Assembly: GCF_020740795.1 (NCBI RefSeq)
Contig: NC_067286.1
Location: 19,658,350 to 19,722,349 of the forward strand
Direction: 5' to 3'
DNA length: 64,000 bases
DNA from: Apus apus
Lineage: Eukaryota; Chordata; Aves; Apodiformes; Apodidae
The stretch's first letter is position 1. Each line of letters begins with the position of its first letter. This document shows, one piece after another, positions 1-22,760 of this stretch. The position numbers and the translations under genes are program-made. The notes below the pieces were generated by a model that did no database searches, was not told the origin of the DNA, and saw only the letters and a program-made list of their open reading frames with translations.

Positions 1-677
1 AGTAGTATAATCAGATGACTATTGGAATTGAGGCAGGAATTTAAAAAATCCAGAGTATATATTTTCTTCATACGTCACAGAAGAAGTTTTGGACTCAGTC
101 TTTATTACAGGTGATTTCACTTAACTGATATCTTACTGTGCATGCAAAAGATCAAGGTAACAGTGGCATAGAAAACCTTGACAGAACTAAGACTGGACCT
201 GCCTCTAAGCCAGGTAAACAACTAGTGTTCATATGGAGAACACGCTGGGATGTTGCTGTGAATCATAAGCTAAAAAGAAAAAGGGAAAGTCAAGCAAGCA
301 AAAAATTTTCAAGTGGTTGAGATAAGAGAACACAACTTTTACAAAGATAAAAGCACAGACATCAGAGGATCTTGAATGAGTAGAATGGAGAAAAATAAAG
401 TTTATAAATAAATTAAAACTCAGGCAGACAACAGTTTCTTGATGTTATGTTTTTAATTTAAGACAAAAGATGCTGAAGAAGTTTTTAAATCACTCTAAAT
501 GGAAAATCATCTATGCAATCTATACCAATTAATTACTTCCAGAGTACCGGACAGTATTGGTGTGTCCTTGTGTCTGTTAGATCCTTATCTAGAAAACCAG
601 GACTTTAGCAGAAAATGCTTTCCCAAATTGAATTCTATTAAGTTGCTTATTTTCCTTGGCTGTCCCTGCTTACCTAC
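1..677 (-). other. CPT1A intron 9 (partial)
   Basis: AT-rich sequence downstream of the exon 9 donor. The next CPT1A exon (starting with the D-T-I-Q-H-M region in mammals) was looked for on the minus strand and not found, so the intron runs off the left edge. Confidence 0.75.
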
Positions 678-9559
<8,882 letters not shown>

Positions 9560-12500
9560 TTAAAAAAAGATTTTCTTTTTGCTCAAAGGAACTAGAAGCT
9601 AGTCCATTTCTAGCAAGATACCTCCTACATGGTGATTCTGGGAAATATTTCAAAGTATGCCAAATTTATGAACAGTACTTGCCTTTCCTTTACAGGCTAT
9701 GCTTGTATTTCAGTTTGAGCGTCCAGTATGTTATATTAAGGTACCTCTTCTAACCACAAGAGCTGAAAATGGAACCAAAACAGTCTCATGTAATTTAAGC
9801 TTTTAGGCAGCATTGCAGCAAGCTGAATATCATGAATATATGCATTATATAAAAATTCATAGCACCAAAAGCTATAATATTTTAAAAAGTGTATCACAAG
9901 TACATAGCATCTCATTCAGTAATGATAGAGGAGATTCAGAAAGCGGGGATTTTTTTCATTATTTTGAAAGAAAAGGTATTTCAAATATTCACCTCAGCTA
10001 GAAAAATAAAGCTGATTCTGGCCACATTTTCATATCTTAATTTCAAGCTAATTAGTCACAGCAATAAGACACCATAACCCCTGTGGCTCTGATTTCTGAC
10101 TGGCAAATAAGTGCAACATCAAAACTATGCAAAGTTGAGGAAATCAAATCACAACTCTCAGAAAAATTACCTTCACAGAAACAAATCTGAAATTAGGAGA
10201 AAATTTATGGAACTGCCACTCAGTTTAACTGTCCAAAGAAATATCCACAACAGTGACAATATAGAAAATAAGACCATCATAATGGGCAGGCATAACATGC
10301 TCAAATGAAAGACACTGAAAATAGAAACGTAACTGTGATTCTTTTTACATGTTTATGTCTCAACTCTGTCTTAGGATACAGCCAATTCAAATTGAACTGT
10401 ACAGTCTTATTATCAGCTAATCTTCATAGCTTCTTTCTTTATGTAACCAACATTTCTACACAAATATCCTGGAAATTACCCCTACTATTAATCCAGAGTA
10501 ATGTTGTTTGAGTATTTATAATCAAGACACAGATTTTTGCTGATAGGTTCTATGTATAACACTGAAATGGTCTAAGCTCCATTTTTCTGGGGAGGCCATT
10601 GTGATTCTTAAGTCTTTTGTATACAATTCATGAATATTTACCAAATACAGATGTTTGCCAAAACATCCGTGCATAATCCCAGAAACCAGATCCTCTTACA
10701 AGTATGGCAAAAAGGTAGAGGTATCTATAATTTCATCAGGATTCAAAATTCTAATTTCACATTTTTACTGGCACAAAATATCAATACTAAGGCTTTAAGG
10801 TGGTTCTGGGATTTCTGTTTAAGCAAAATCAAAAGAAAGTACAACTACTTCATGCCTTTAATTCCTAAAGGCTGAAATTTACATTTCTTTTGCTAACCTG
10901 AAGCTTAGACTTTGTAATTAAATTCTGGTAGATGCTCATCCCCTGTTGAGCAGCATGTGAGGGCTAACCAGTGCAGTTTAGCTGGGAATATCAAAAGCAG
11001 TTTATTATGACTGTAGTGCTGTTCCTCTAGTCTGTAAATATTCTACTATGTACAAGTCACCTGGAGCATAAAGAAGGGTTGCAAAGGTGTATGAGTAGAC
11101 AACTAGGGAATGCACTGTGAATGCTGCCGTAATTGTAGGCTTAGGAAATAAATACACAATATAGGGCAAGGAGCATCAGGCAGAGATGAACAAGATTAAG
11201 TGCTGTTGGTCAGCATCTTGAAAGGTTGCTGATCAATAGGTAGTGATTGTTCGCAATAGAACTACTGTTACACTGGCTGATGATAATTCACAGATCTCCT
11301 AAATCCATCCATTCTAGAAGCTGAGTCTCAGTGTCATACATATAGTATTCAATTTGATCTATAAACATACGGTGTCTGCTAAGACAACAAAGAGACAGAG
11401 GCAGCTTTGAACACCAGTTTCAAGCCTTTTAAGACAAGCCCTGTAAGCCCTAGTAACAACTGCAATTTGTAGTACTTAATGACTCTGTCACTAACAACTG
11501 TCTTATTCATAGCAGCCTTGTTGTAGACAAGTATCAGGAAGTCAAAGTCAGCTGTTCATTCATTTAAATTGTACATTACCAGTTCATTATTGAGACCAAA
11601 AGTGCAAGAGCACAACAAAACTGACAGGCAGCAGCAATACATAGTATACGTGAACTCAAGGCTTGCAAAAGGGAAAAAAGTTAGGAATTCATCATGTTTA
11701 GCTGTACTATTAAGACCGGGATAAAAAAAAAAAAGACCAAAAAAAAAGACAACAGAAAGAGCAATATTCCCATATGGAGAATCAGACACCTGGATTTGTC
11801 TCAAGGGCCAGTTCACTTCACAAGGTGGGCCAGCTCACTCATGGAATTCTGTATTCTGGAATGCCAGTGTCTTAAATACCAGATCAACTAGTTTCTACTA
11901 CCCTTCAGCTCCCCTGTGGCTTCTCAGCCTGGGAATTTGTAACCATACTCCTCATTGTTTCTGAAGAGAAAGAACTTCAGGATCCCTTCCCTTTTAAGGC
12001 ACATGCATTTCTACTGTCTAAGGCAGAAAAAGATTATCAAATAGCATCGATAATGAACAGTGAACCTGATATTTTAATGAAATGAAACTTAGCATGATCA
12101 TAAAATTGAACAAGCTTCAGTAAGGAAATTATTTATTCCCAAATGAAGAAATATGAATCCAGCAAGAATTAATTCTGAATCAAGTAAACAAGCTCTGAAA
12201 ACAAAGACGAGTCTAGTTCTAGGGTCGTATTACTTGACCCTAAGATGTGACACAATTAAATGACTTGTTTCTTTTCATATCCTTTTCCTTTACTTAAATG
12301 TAAGCCTTTAATACTGTTCTGAATTACAACAGCTGAACACCAAAGACTTCCTGAAATTCCCTTCTTTGAACACTTATTTTCCTCCTTAAAGGACAATTTA
12401 ATCATAAGCTGCAGTACACTTCCCCTCCTTTGCATTCTTCTACTGTCACGTGCTTGCTAGCAAAGTAGGTAAAAGGGCACAGGCCAGAGAAGCATGTGTT

Positions 12501-15109
12501 AAGACTTACAAAGTTGACTTGCCAATGTTAATAAGGCAGCTCGCACATCAATCAGCTAACACTGAAACAAAAACTTCTTCTAACTTTAGGCATTTTATCT
12601 GCAAAATATTTCAGTAAATTAACATCATTCCCAAGAGAATGCCACAAACGAGATTTTTACTTTCTCAGCAGTTTTGACAAGTCTTACTTAAATGGAAAAA
12701 AAGAGCACAATAATTTCAAGAAGTAATATGAAATGACTATTTTAATTCCTTTCAGTATTCTCTCATTAATTTAATATATCTTAAAAAACACACTTGCCCC
12801 TTAAAACTTGGCTTCTTTTTCTTTTAATTAAAGGAGAAAACTACTTGTTTCTTGCTCTTTTCTGGGTTTACTTCAACTCAAATATGCTGTAACAGCTGCA
12901 GATGTTTCTACTCTTCCCTTGCCATACTCTGCTTGAGCCAACTAAAACTTACCACAGCTTCTTTTCCATTGCTATAAACCAGTACAGCTACATTGGATGT
13001 CACTTTTAAGCCAAGAAAACACATAACACACTAGAAGGGTTAAGCCCTGATAAACTTAATGGTCTGAAAAACTTTGCAGCATACAGCCTCCTCAGACTGC
13101 TGTTTTTTCAGTTTCAGGACATTTACTCTATGGAGATTGAGGTTCAACTCAGACTACTCACAGACCTTATAATTTTAGGTTGCAGACACTGAACAGTCAA
13201 TTCTGTATGTCTTGGATGCCCCTACAGGCATGGAAGGAGGTGAGGACCTCAGCCCTGGAAGCTAGAAGAGATACAACGTGCTGGATGGCTGGTAATGTCT
13301 CTGTGAAGCACATAACACAGAACACAATGTCCAAAAGACAGTGAAAGAAATACCATGTGCATCTTAAGGAGCACCAAACCACAATAAAAAAGTTTAATTC
13401 ATTACAGTACCTTGCACAAAACGGAGGTATTAATTCCTGAAGCAGTTACCTTTGGAAATGCTATTGAGTATGAAACGTCCTGTGTTTCTGTAAATTCTGT
13501 AAGCTTTACATGGATAAAATGACTGTACTAAAAGTAGTAAAGTTGCCATCTCTGCCTTATTAAAAGCAACTCCTCTACTTTAAGGGGATATCCACGTGGT
13601 CTCTTATCTCAGAACTCAGCCTCTTGTTTTCCATACATTGCTCAGCTCATGCCATCCATCTTTTTCCCCCAATTCCTATGCCTCTTAGAACAAGCATAAC
13701 CTCATCATTTCTCTTTGGCAGGAGTCCAAATATCCACAGGAAAGAGCCATATTATATAAATGTAGTTTTATATCTATAGTTTGTTTTTCTGCAAAGGAAG
13801 CAACAAATGCAGAGAAAAACTGGAGAGAAATCTGATTCACGTGACCAAATTAGCTAATACCTTGGTGAAAGACTTAATTCTATGACTCTCACTTGCAGAC
13901 TGTCTCAACAATCTTGTTTGGGGCTATCCTTGGAGATATTTGACATCTATTTATAGATAAGTTTTTATATACAGGGCATACACTGTCAATAGACAAACTA
14001 AGGTCACAAAACAATTCTCTCCAATTATTCTACATTGACAATTAAAGTTTGAGAGTTACTTGGAAAAGCAGTGGATGCTGCATACAGTTTTTCTGAGAAC
14101 ACTGCTATGTACCACCCCACGCAGGTTTCATACTGCCAGAGCCCCACAGGCTGTTCATAGATAGTAAGCAGACTTGCAGCATTACACGTCCCTGTGCTAA
14201 GAGCTAGAACATGCTACATCTTGAGGTATGATGGCAGTTCTGATTTCAGAACTGTGTTTGTGCCGAGACAAATTATTTTCTCTAACCTATTTAAGCTATT
14301 ACTATATAAATTTGCATTTTCTGCTCTCCTAGAAAGCCAAAATTATGAACACATTTATACAAATCAATGAGTTGTTTATGTTCCATTCTGTTCATTTCAT
14401 AGCAAACTAAAAGCAAAAGAATTCCAAACACTGAGATGTCCATCCAAGTTTCTTCATGCATTATTCCAAATTTCTCTTCAGATTTCTGTTATTGATGCTT
14501 CTGTCAGTCCAAGTCTTCAATACCACCTACACAAAGTAATTCAGACTACCCTATAGCAGCTGACTTTCCCTAGATACTGTGCTTGCAATAAAATGTTATG
14601 TAGCGAAGCACAACAAAGCCAGTGCCAACACCTGAAAATAACTTGCTAGCATGTTAAGTTTACTTCCACACTTTGCCAACTACAGTTTAATGGCAACTTT
14701 CATATATAAAGCCATTCCAGAAGAGGATGTAGTCTACCAATAATAAAGGTTGCTCGAGTTTTTTTTTTCGTTTTGTTGAAAAATACTCCTGCAAACAAGG
14801 CTCTCCAAACCAAAGCACAGCAAATACTTATATATTAAGCAGCAGGATCTCTTCTTACACAGACATAAAGGGTTAGTCTTCCAAAAAGTTTTTAAAGTGT
14901 GCTTGTCTTTGTGGCATTCATCAAGTATTTCTTCACCTGTCTGCATTCTGCAGAGTCTATCAATTTTACATCCTTGATTCAAAAGTAGTAGCTGTAAAAT
15001 CTATTTAAAAGGTTGAAGACAAAAAACCCCTCACAACAAAACAAAAACCAAGAAACAGGAAGCAAACCGCAGATGGATTCACAAGTATAGGGACGGAAAC
15101 TTTGAGAAG

Positions 15110-15515
15110 TGGCTGATCAACCAGAAGGTTTCACTGCCGTCCAGATGGACCTTGACCAGCTGTAGAAATGGGCAGGCTGAAACCTTATTAAGTTTAAAAA
15201 GAAGTGCAAAGTCCTGCAACTAGGGAGGAATAACCCCATACATGCTGGAAACAGACTGGCTGGAAAGCAACTTTGCAACAAGTTGCATACAACCCAGTAA
15301 GGTGTCTGTACAGCAAAGACAGCTAACGGAATCCTGGCAACATTAGGAGGAGTGTTACCACCAGGTTGAGCGAGGATTCTTCCCTTCTACTCAGTGCTGG
15401 TGAGGTCCCCAAATACCATGTGCAGTTCTGGTCTGTCGAGTAACATAAGAGAAACTGAACTACTGGAGAGAGTTCCTTTAAGAGCCACTAAGAGGATTAA
15501 AAAAAGCTTGAAGCA
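15110..15515 (+). mobile_element. Old CR1 LINE fragment, plus strand
   Basis: The sequence follows the late ORF2 part of avian CR1 (landmarks such as AAGTGCAAAGTCCTGCAACT and GTGCAGTTCTGGTCTG) with many substitutions and small gaps. Both ends are truncated and the 3' tail is missing. Boundaries are approximate. Confidence 0.8.
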
Positions 15516-17080
15516 TCAGTCCTGTATTTTATACAGTTTTAACTGCATAACCAGCAGAGACACTTAATGAAATTTAATGTAGGAATCTTTGTAATAGATC
15601 TGCTTAAAAAAAGAAACCTACTTTAAGAACACTAAGGCGTGAACAAGAAATCCTATGCTTTGACTGCTTTAAATGAGTGACACACCTTGGAAGGTAAATT
15701 GGTAGTGGCAGTCAAACATTTAAAAAAAAAAAGTTTTTGGCAGCTGACAAAAATGTACTATTAGCTTGGAGAATATAAGAAGCTGAATTTTGCAGAAGAA
15801 TTTTAGAGAGATTTTGTGTGAACTTTTCAGACAATGATTCACCTGAATTTTCAACATTATTGTAGTAACTTTGTCCTCACTAAAAAGAACCAGGGTGTCA
15901 TTGTAGAGGGTTTTTAAATGTATGTTGGTATTTTAAACACTGCTACTGTTCAATAAGAGTGCTAGTCTTCAGGCAGCAGGTTGATTTCTGGAGCTGACCT
16001 TAACTACCATGTATACTGCAGTGATACAGTGGGAAACAATACGAACTCCTATAAAAAAATAAGCCCTTGGAATTTTATGTTACATGTACATATCTATCTG
16101 GAGGAAACATTGACTGTTCCTATCAATAATAGAACTGATGTGACTTCAATAAAGTGTTTTCATGGAGTTTTCTATAAATGCAATAGTGTCAGACACTGAA
16201 GTATATGCTGCAGAGCAGCATCCAGCACTGACTCAGTAAGTCAAGGTCCCATCCATTCCTATGCAAGTGACTACCTCCCCATCACTATTTAACACAAATA
16301 CCAAAATTCTGTCCTAATTCTTGACAGCTGATTAAGTAAGGCAGTTAATCAGAGAATGCCAAAAGGTTGCTAAAGACTCTGGAGCATTTGGTGTTCCTCT
16401 CGTTCACAGATGAACATAGTTAAAACTAAAGCTAAATAAAAAGCATTCAATTTTTAATATAAACCCAAAGAACAAAGTTCAGAGTTTAATGCCTTTCAAA
16501 GGAAATTCAGGTATTGACCTATAAAATCTTCAGGAAACCATATGAAATATACAGCTTAAACATTTAAGAATGACCAAAAAGACTGTGTGGTCTCTCTTGT
16601 ATGTGTTTCTTGGATATTCTACTAGCTAATGCCACTTCCTTATATACTCCACTTCTGCAAACAGGTAATGATATTCAAGTCTCAGAAAAAGTAGAGTTTA
16701 TTCATAGTTCAAGTGATACTTTGCAAGACACTGACTTCTGAACTTACCATAAAAATTAACCAGACACTGTTATTCACTTCAGAAATTCTAAGCAGCTTCC
16801 TTGCATGCTCATCTTCAATATCTAACCATGCTTCAACATATAAAGACACTGATACTTGCTGCTCTCAAGTCTTACCAATAACTCATCTATCTTACAATGA
16901 TTAATCATATTCTACAGACACAAAATCAGTAAGAGAAATCTGAGAAGAGTGAAGCTGAGTAATTTCTGTGCAATGAAAAGTCTTGTGGACTGAATCATTT
17001 ACAGGACTTCTCAGGTGCATCTAATGACCATGGCATAGAAATGAAACAGAGACGAAATAATCAATCTCTTTTAAAACTTA

Positions 17081-17630
17081 GAATCATAGAATACTTTGGG
17101 CTGGAAAAGACCTTTAAGATCATCAAGTCCAACCATTAACGAAGTCCACAACTAAACCATGTCCCTAAGCACCACTTCTACATGACTTCTAAATACCTCC
17201 AGGGATGGTGACTCAACCACTTCCCTAGGCAGCCTGCTCCAACGCTTGACAACCCTTTTGGTGAATAAATTTTTCCTAATATCCAACCTAAATCTCCACT
17301 AATATAACTTGAGGCTACTTTCCCTTGTCCTATTACTTGTTACTCAGGAGAAGAGAACCTCCTTTCAGGTAGCTGTAGAGAGCAATAAGGTCTCCCCTCC
17401 AGCCTCCTTTTCTCCAGGCTTAATAACCCTAGTTCCCTCAGCCACTCCTCATAAGACTTGCTCTCTAGACCCTTCACCAGCTCCATTGCCCTGCTTTGGA
17501 CATGCTCCAGCACCTCAGTGTCTTTCTTATACTGAGGTGCCCAAAACTGAACACATTATTAAAGATGCAGCCTCTCCACTGTAAAGAACAGGGGAACAGT
17601 TGCATCCATAGTCTTACTGGCTACACTATG
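17081..17630 (-). mobile_element. CR1 LINE 3' end, minus strand, in CPT1A intron 1
   Basis: It begins on the plus strand with GAATCATAGAAT, the reverse of the CR1 3' tail, and runs through the known landmarks (AAGACCTTTAAGATCATC, CCAGGGATGGTGACTC, CTCCAGGCTTAATAACCC) into the terminal ORF2 region. It is 5'-truncated near 17.6 kb, as most CR1 copies are. It lies in the same direction as CPT1A transcription. Confidence 0.93.
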
Positions 17631-20139
17631 AATTAAACTGAATTAATATAGCATTCAATCAAGTATTATTTGATCTGATGAAAACAAACTGACAGGATCT
17701 CTCATGCCACTTCAGTTGTGAATGGCACATACTAAAACCAGTTTAAGCCTCCTAGAAGCTGAATCTGTTGTTTATATGGCAGTTCTCTCTCATAGGGTTC
17801 CCAAATTACTATGCCATGAGTGAAGTGGCTTAAGCCACCTAGAAAGAGACAGAAGCTTGTCCTTCAACAGCCATCCAACCCTTCCCACCCTCACCTACAG
17901 CTGATAGCCATGGTCCCTTGGAGTTGCAGAAGTCTTAAAGGACTTCTCACATCTAAAAAATAAACAAATGTTGTGGCTCAAGACAAGGTGGATAACTGAA
18001 CACATGTATTTTCCCAGACGCAGCAACACTTGAACCTACTGCAAACATCATCTGCAGCAACCAGTTTGAAATCAGAACAGGCAAGGAGTCTGCAGTAACT
18101 TGCTGTACCAGTGAAAAACCTGTCAGCTTGCATCCTGTCCTCAGCAGTTCTCCAAAATCACCTGTGGGCAAATATTAGGTGCAAGCATCTCCTTTGGCAT
18201 CTTGTGCAAATTTCTTTAACACTTTCCCAAGTGCTAAACTGGAGCAAGAGGCATATATGGAAGACAAGACGCAATAATAAACAGAACAATGAATGAAACA
18301 TGAGCATATCTGAAGCTGTCTTCCTTAAGAGCAGACTTGAGATATACTTGTTACACAGAAATCTTCTGTCCTGCAAGCTCACTGCAGCTGGGATCTCAAA
18401 TAGGTTAGGACACACTGAAAGGCAGATTTGTTCCAATGCTGCTAGCTCCTAATAGGCATTACACTACAACAGTGGCAAACACTCAGTTGTAGCTCTGAAA
18501 TAGAAAGTCAAGAAAAACAGCTGGAGCTCTGATTCACACACAGCTTGCAACTGCTCAGAGGGACTACATCAGACTGGAACAATTTTAGAAAACCTGATGG
18601 CAATGGAGAGAGTAGTCATAAACAGCAGCTCTGAAACACTGTTTTCCATTACACTGGATGAATGCATCATCCAGATCAATCTGTCCTCATCTAACAGGTC
18701 TGAGATGGTGAGGAACTATGCAGTGAAAGAAAGTTTGTCTGCTATCCACTTAGTTGTTTCTGAAGGCTCAAACTAGTGATAGGTAGCTAGTGCAACAAGC
18801 AAGATTATATCAGGGCTAGACTCCAATGCTAGTTTCAACTTTCAGTCTAAGACATCCAGGTGTTTGCATGCACATTTTAAACTCCTATAACGGATAACAC
18901 AGATGCCATCAGGATTTATTGGAGATGTTCACAAAATAGACTGTTTTCACTTTCACTTCCCAGGAGAAAAGCCACAGATCACAAATTGTCTGCTCACCTG
19001 ATCAAGCCAGAGACAGGCAAAGCAGTAAAAGAGACTGGCTATAGCAGACAATGTGCTAATGACTAGGCTAGCAGCAAGGAACACTTATTAATCCCTAGAA
19101 TTTCTGGATTACATGGCTTCTCTCCCCAAATAGCATGCTCCTGTAAAAGATGGTTCCAAAATGTACAATTCAACAAAAACTACAACACACTGATATGCTT
19201 CATGACTGTAATAAAATAGGAACTTTTACAACTGTCATATTAAGGGGTTTTCTGCCTATCCAGAGTAGGACATGCCTTTAGAGCCTTTAGGTTATGCTAG
19301 TCTCTCTTGCAATACATGTTAGTTACATTATACACATCCCAACCTCTTCTGACCTTCTAGAAATTTAGAACAATCTCTCTGAGTATGAGACAAGCATACA
19401 AAATTAAAGCACTGCACAGTTATACCTTGCAGAAACTTCCCCCACCCCCAAAAAAACCAAACCACAAAACCAAGCAAAAAACCCCCAGGCTGTAGGACCC
19501 AGGTATTTATTTTCAATAGTGCCATAAAAGACATACCTAGGAATTGAGATTATGTAACTTCTATCCCTTCTCTCTCCCTTTGCACTAAGGAGCTCCAATG
19601 CTCAGGAAGTAATGAAGAATTACTACCTTATCTATAACAACAGGTATTTCTGGAATGGGAGGACTTTAATGAGACATGGAAGATTTTAGGACTTTGGAGA
19701 TCCTGGAAAATGGACAGCAATGTTTGGTGACCAAAGGCAAACTGAGTGAATTGCTCTTATAGTAGTTCAATGATCATTTACTGTAGAAGGTTGAAAGACC
19801 TGAACAAGTTATTTCAGCTTGTATAAGGTTGTAAGACTGAAGAACCAGCTTCAAACATCTTATAAATATTTAAATTGACGTTAATCCAATACTTGGAAAA
19901 AAAGTGGTGTTTTTCAGTCAGCTGTATCTTGTTTTTCTGAACATGTAGAGTGCAGGACTACGACACAGCAAGCTGCAGGACAAAGACAACGGTTTTCAAA
20001 TATTTAAAAAATATAAAATACACAGTTGTCTGAGTTGTTTGTTTCATGCTCAAGATTCAACATTCCGACTATTCCTGCATGCAGCGAGCATACACATTCT
20101 CCCAGCCAAGCACTCATCTAACATCGATCGCTTTAAAAC

Positions 20140-20480
20140 TTATTTTATTTGCTCCGGAGCGTGCACTGCCTCCGCCTCCTCTCTCCTCGAGATTTCCACC
20201 CCGGAAAGTCGGGAGCTGCCAGGCGATCAGCACCGCCGCTGGAAGGCCTCTGTGGGCCGCTCCTTAACCCCCAGGCACGCCTCCCCGCTCTCGAGCTGGT
20301 CACGTGACCACTCCCGAGAACTGGGTGAAAGGTAGCGCCGCGGCACCGCCCACCAGTCAGGCCTGCGGCGGGGGCAGCCCCGCCTCGGGCTACCGGCACC
20401 CCCAACTTCTGCAGGCTTTTTAATGCATGGCCGACACCAAGCAAAAGTTTCCAAAGAGAAGGACCGCAAGCAACGACGGA
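20140..20480. promoter_or_regulatory. GC-rich CpG patch in CPT1A intron 1 with a palindromic E-box
   Basis: This 340-bp stretch stands out from AT-rich intron sequence by its many CpGs. It holds the 14-bp perfect palindrome TGGTCACGTGACCA at 20297-20310, an E-box of the USF/TFEB (CLEAR) type, followed by CCGCCCACC. It could be an intronic enhancer or an alternative CPT1A promoter. No good splice donor was found on either strand, so the enhancer reading is preferred. The long minus-strand open frame across it looks like a GC by-product. Confidence 0.55.
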
Positions 20481-21569
20481 AGCAAAGTATATCTCAAAGC
20501 AAGGAGGAAAAAGAGGTGTACTTAGCTTGTGCAATTTTAATAAGTTTCTCTGCTGGTTCTTAGTGCTAAAAAGCCTTAGATGTTTTATGTTACAGTTTTC
20601 TCTAACCAAAAATAACGTTTCTTCCTGGAACAGGCTCTTGAATAAAGGCTGTTAACATTCCAAAATTTTAAAGAGCCCTCAGATCAGCTTAGCTTTCAAA
20701 CCAAATCACAGCTCTGACAGAGCTATGACAGAAATGTAACGATACATTTCCTAAACTAGTAGACATCCACATTGTACTTACCTACACTATCACCTGTGCT
20801 ATTAAAAACCTGTAATTATTAGTTTATATCAGTATGCTCACAACAGGAAAAGAACCTGCTAACTACTACTGAAGACTACAGTAATTTTTTCATATAACAT
20901 CCGATATAAGTAGTCAGAAAACATATGAAGAGCTTGCAGATCTGGAAACTGAAGAAGCCAGACACTTAGGAAAACACAACCGTTTAAGGAAAGAAGATTG
21001 AAAGCATTAGGTCTTCCCCATTCTCAGTGTTACATTCCTACAAACCAGTGACAAGGAAGTGAGTAGTTTTCTGCACGGTAATCTCTAAATAGCAAAATTT
21101 AAATACGATTGATTTCTAAGTGCTGACAAACTGCCAGGTGAGAGGAAGAGTAAGGTATTTGTCTTGATCTGCTTTGCACTTTTCTCTTTCCAGAAAACGT
21201 GTTTCCTGTTACAGTTCCATCAACACTAGTATAGATCTGTTATAATCGAGTTAAAACAGAAGTAATATTTTAGGGTGATTTTTCTATTTAATCCAAAAAA
21301 CACTGCAAAATATGAAAGTTGTGCAAAAATGAGGCAAGAAAACGGGAGTTATGAGATGCTGCAAAAATCTTAATCTACCTTTTGAAACAAGTCTAATTAG
21401 CATTCTCACCCAGTAAACCTGACATGCCACGAACAAAGCATAACATTTTCTGTCTGTATCTCAAAAGCAGTTTGCACTGACTGGGGCTTGTATATGTTTC
21501 ACAGCCTGCAATGAGCATGAGCATATGGACTAGAGCCTCCCTCTCACTCACACACAATTAAGTACGCAG

Positions 21570-22760
21570 TTTGTCCACGCTTGAAAATACATCGCTGATA
21601 GCGACTCGAGCGCACGCTTCTACAGAGCTGAAACTCGTTCTGGTAATGGGTCAAAGCAGCTCCACTAAGCCCCGAAGCTTCGTTAACGCGGCTTATCTCC
21701 CGTGTAACTCAGTAACACCACTCCCTCGCCATCAACCCTTCCCCCTCTCCGCTCCCTTATTTGCAGCAGTAAGGAACTAACCATCAAGCCAGGGGAAAAG
21801 GCGAGAAAGATGCCAAGGACATTTTGCCTTTCCAGAGTGGCCCCGCGCCAGCCCGGATGGACTCCCCCGACACACGCCGCTGCCAGCACCCCCCCTGCGT
21901 TTTCAGCCTTTCCTTCAGCAAGGATAAACCCCGCGTCTTCCCTCAGCGCCAAGGTGGACGGCAGTGCTCTGCGGGCGCGCCCCCCCTGGTGAGGGCGGGG
22001 AGGAGTGGAGCGGCAACTCCGTCAATCAGCCGGACATAGAGGAACACGGCCCGTCGCTGCTCCTCTACCCCGTTCCCCTGGGGCCGCTGGAGACCACCGC
22101 CTGCAGGCGGCAGAGCTAAACCGAGCAAGGCGGCGATCGAAGACCTACGCCCCACATCTGCCCGGGGCCCGCTGCTGACGAGCTGGCTCCCCTTCCCACT
22201 CACCCGCTGAAAGTATAACGGTTACCGGCTCTCAAGGCAGTACAGGCCGCGCTGAGTTGCAGCTGAGAGCAGCACCAACATGAAACGAAAGACACAGCGA
22301 CCGCTCCCTCTCGAGCCCTGCGAGAGCCGGGCTTGCCGCCCGCTCCCCCATTGGCTGCTACGGCATAAGGGCGGATCCCGGATGGGGCAGGGGAGGAGAT
22401 GCGCAGAACTGCCCATGTGGGCGGAGCGGAGGAGGGAAGTGAGGTGCGTACTGGTAGGTGGGGGAGGGGCGGTTCGGACTGCGTGGTTGGCTGGGTACCC
22501 GGGGCAGGGCCGAGGGAGGGGGCAGTGGCACCTGACGTGGAAGATGGGGCGCGGAGGTGGGGTTGCGGTGTGCTGAGTCCTAGGGTTGCCACGAAACAGT
22601 CTGCACGGTCTCACAGCCGTCCCAGGGAAAGAAGCTCCAGGGATTGCGGGGCGAAGCCCCAGGGATGGACTTTGGGAAGTACTGCGCATGTGGGACCTGT
22701 TCGGTGGTGCAGCCGGGGAGCCAAGATGGCCTCGCTGAGAAAGACCTGTTTGCTCACTCT
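21570..22760. promoter_or_regulatory. CpG island with the CPT1A promoter; possibly bidirectional
   Basis: GC content and CpG density rise sharply from about 21.6 kb, peak at 21.85-22.5 kb and fall at 22.76 kb. On the minus strand there is a CCAAT box (22350-22354) and GC boxes lie at 22369-22374, 22419-22424 and 22467-22472. There is no TATA box, as usual for a housekeeping-type promoter. Towards the right end, plus-strand sites resembling NRF1 (TGCGCATG near 22684) and YY1 (AAGATGGCC near 22721) suggest divergent initiation. The island is where CPT1A transcription should begin. Confidence 0.8.
22204..22310 (-). other. CPT1A: Probable non-coding exon 1 of CPT1A (3' end fixed, 5' end approximate)
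   Basis: On the minus strand a consensus donor AGCGG|GTGAGT lies at 22204/22203 inside the CpG island, 12.7 kb upstream of the coding exon 2. CPT1A has an untranslated first exon in other vertebrates, so this is the best candidate. No initiator or TATA box fixes the transcription start; a CCAAT box (minus strand, 22350-22354) suggests a start somewhere around 22260-22320. The exon contains a 19-codon upstream reading frame at 22222-22281. The 5' boundary given is a guess. Confidence 0.6.

Noticed and set aside
17309..17584. 91-codon plus-strand open frame in CPT1A intron 1
   Set aside because: It lies entirely within the reverse strand of a CR1 3' end.
20145..20609. 154-codon minus-strand open frame over the intron 1 CpG patch
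   Set aside because: Open by GC content; no domain, no splice signals, and overlapping frames on both strands are equally open.
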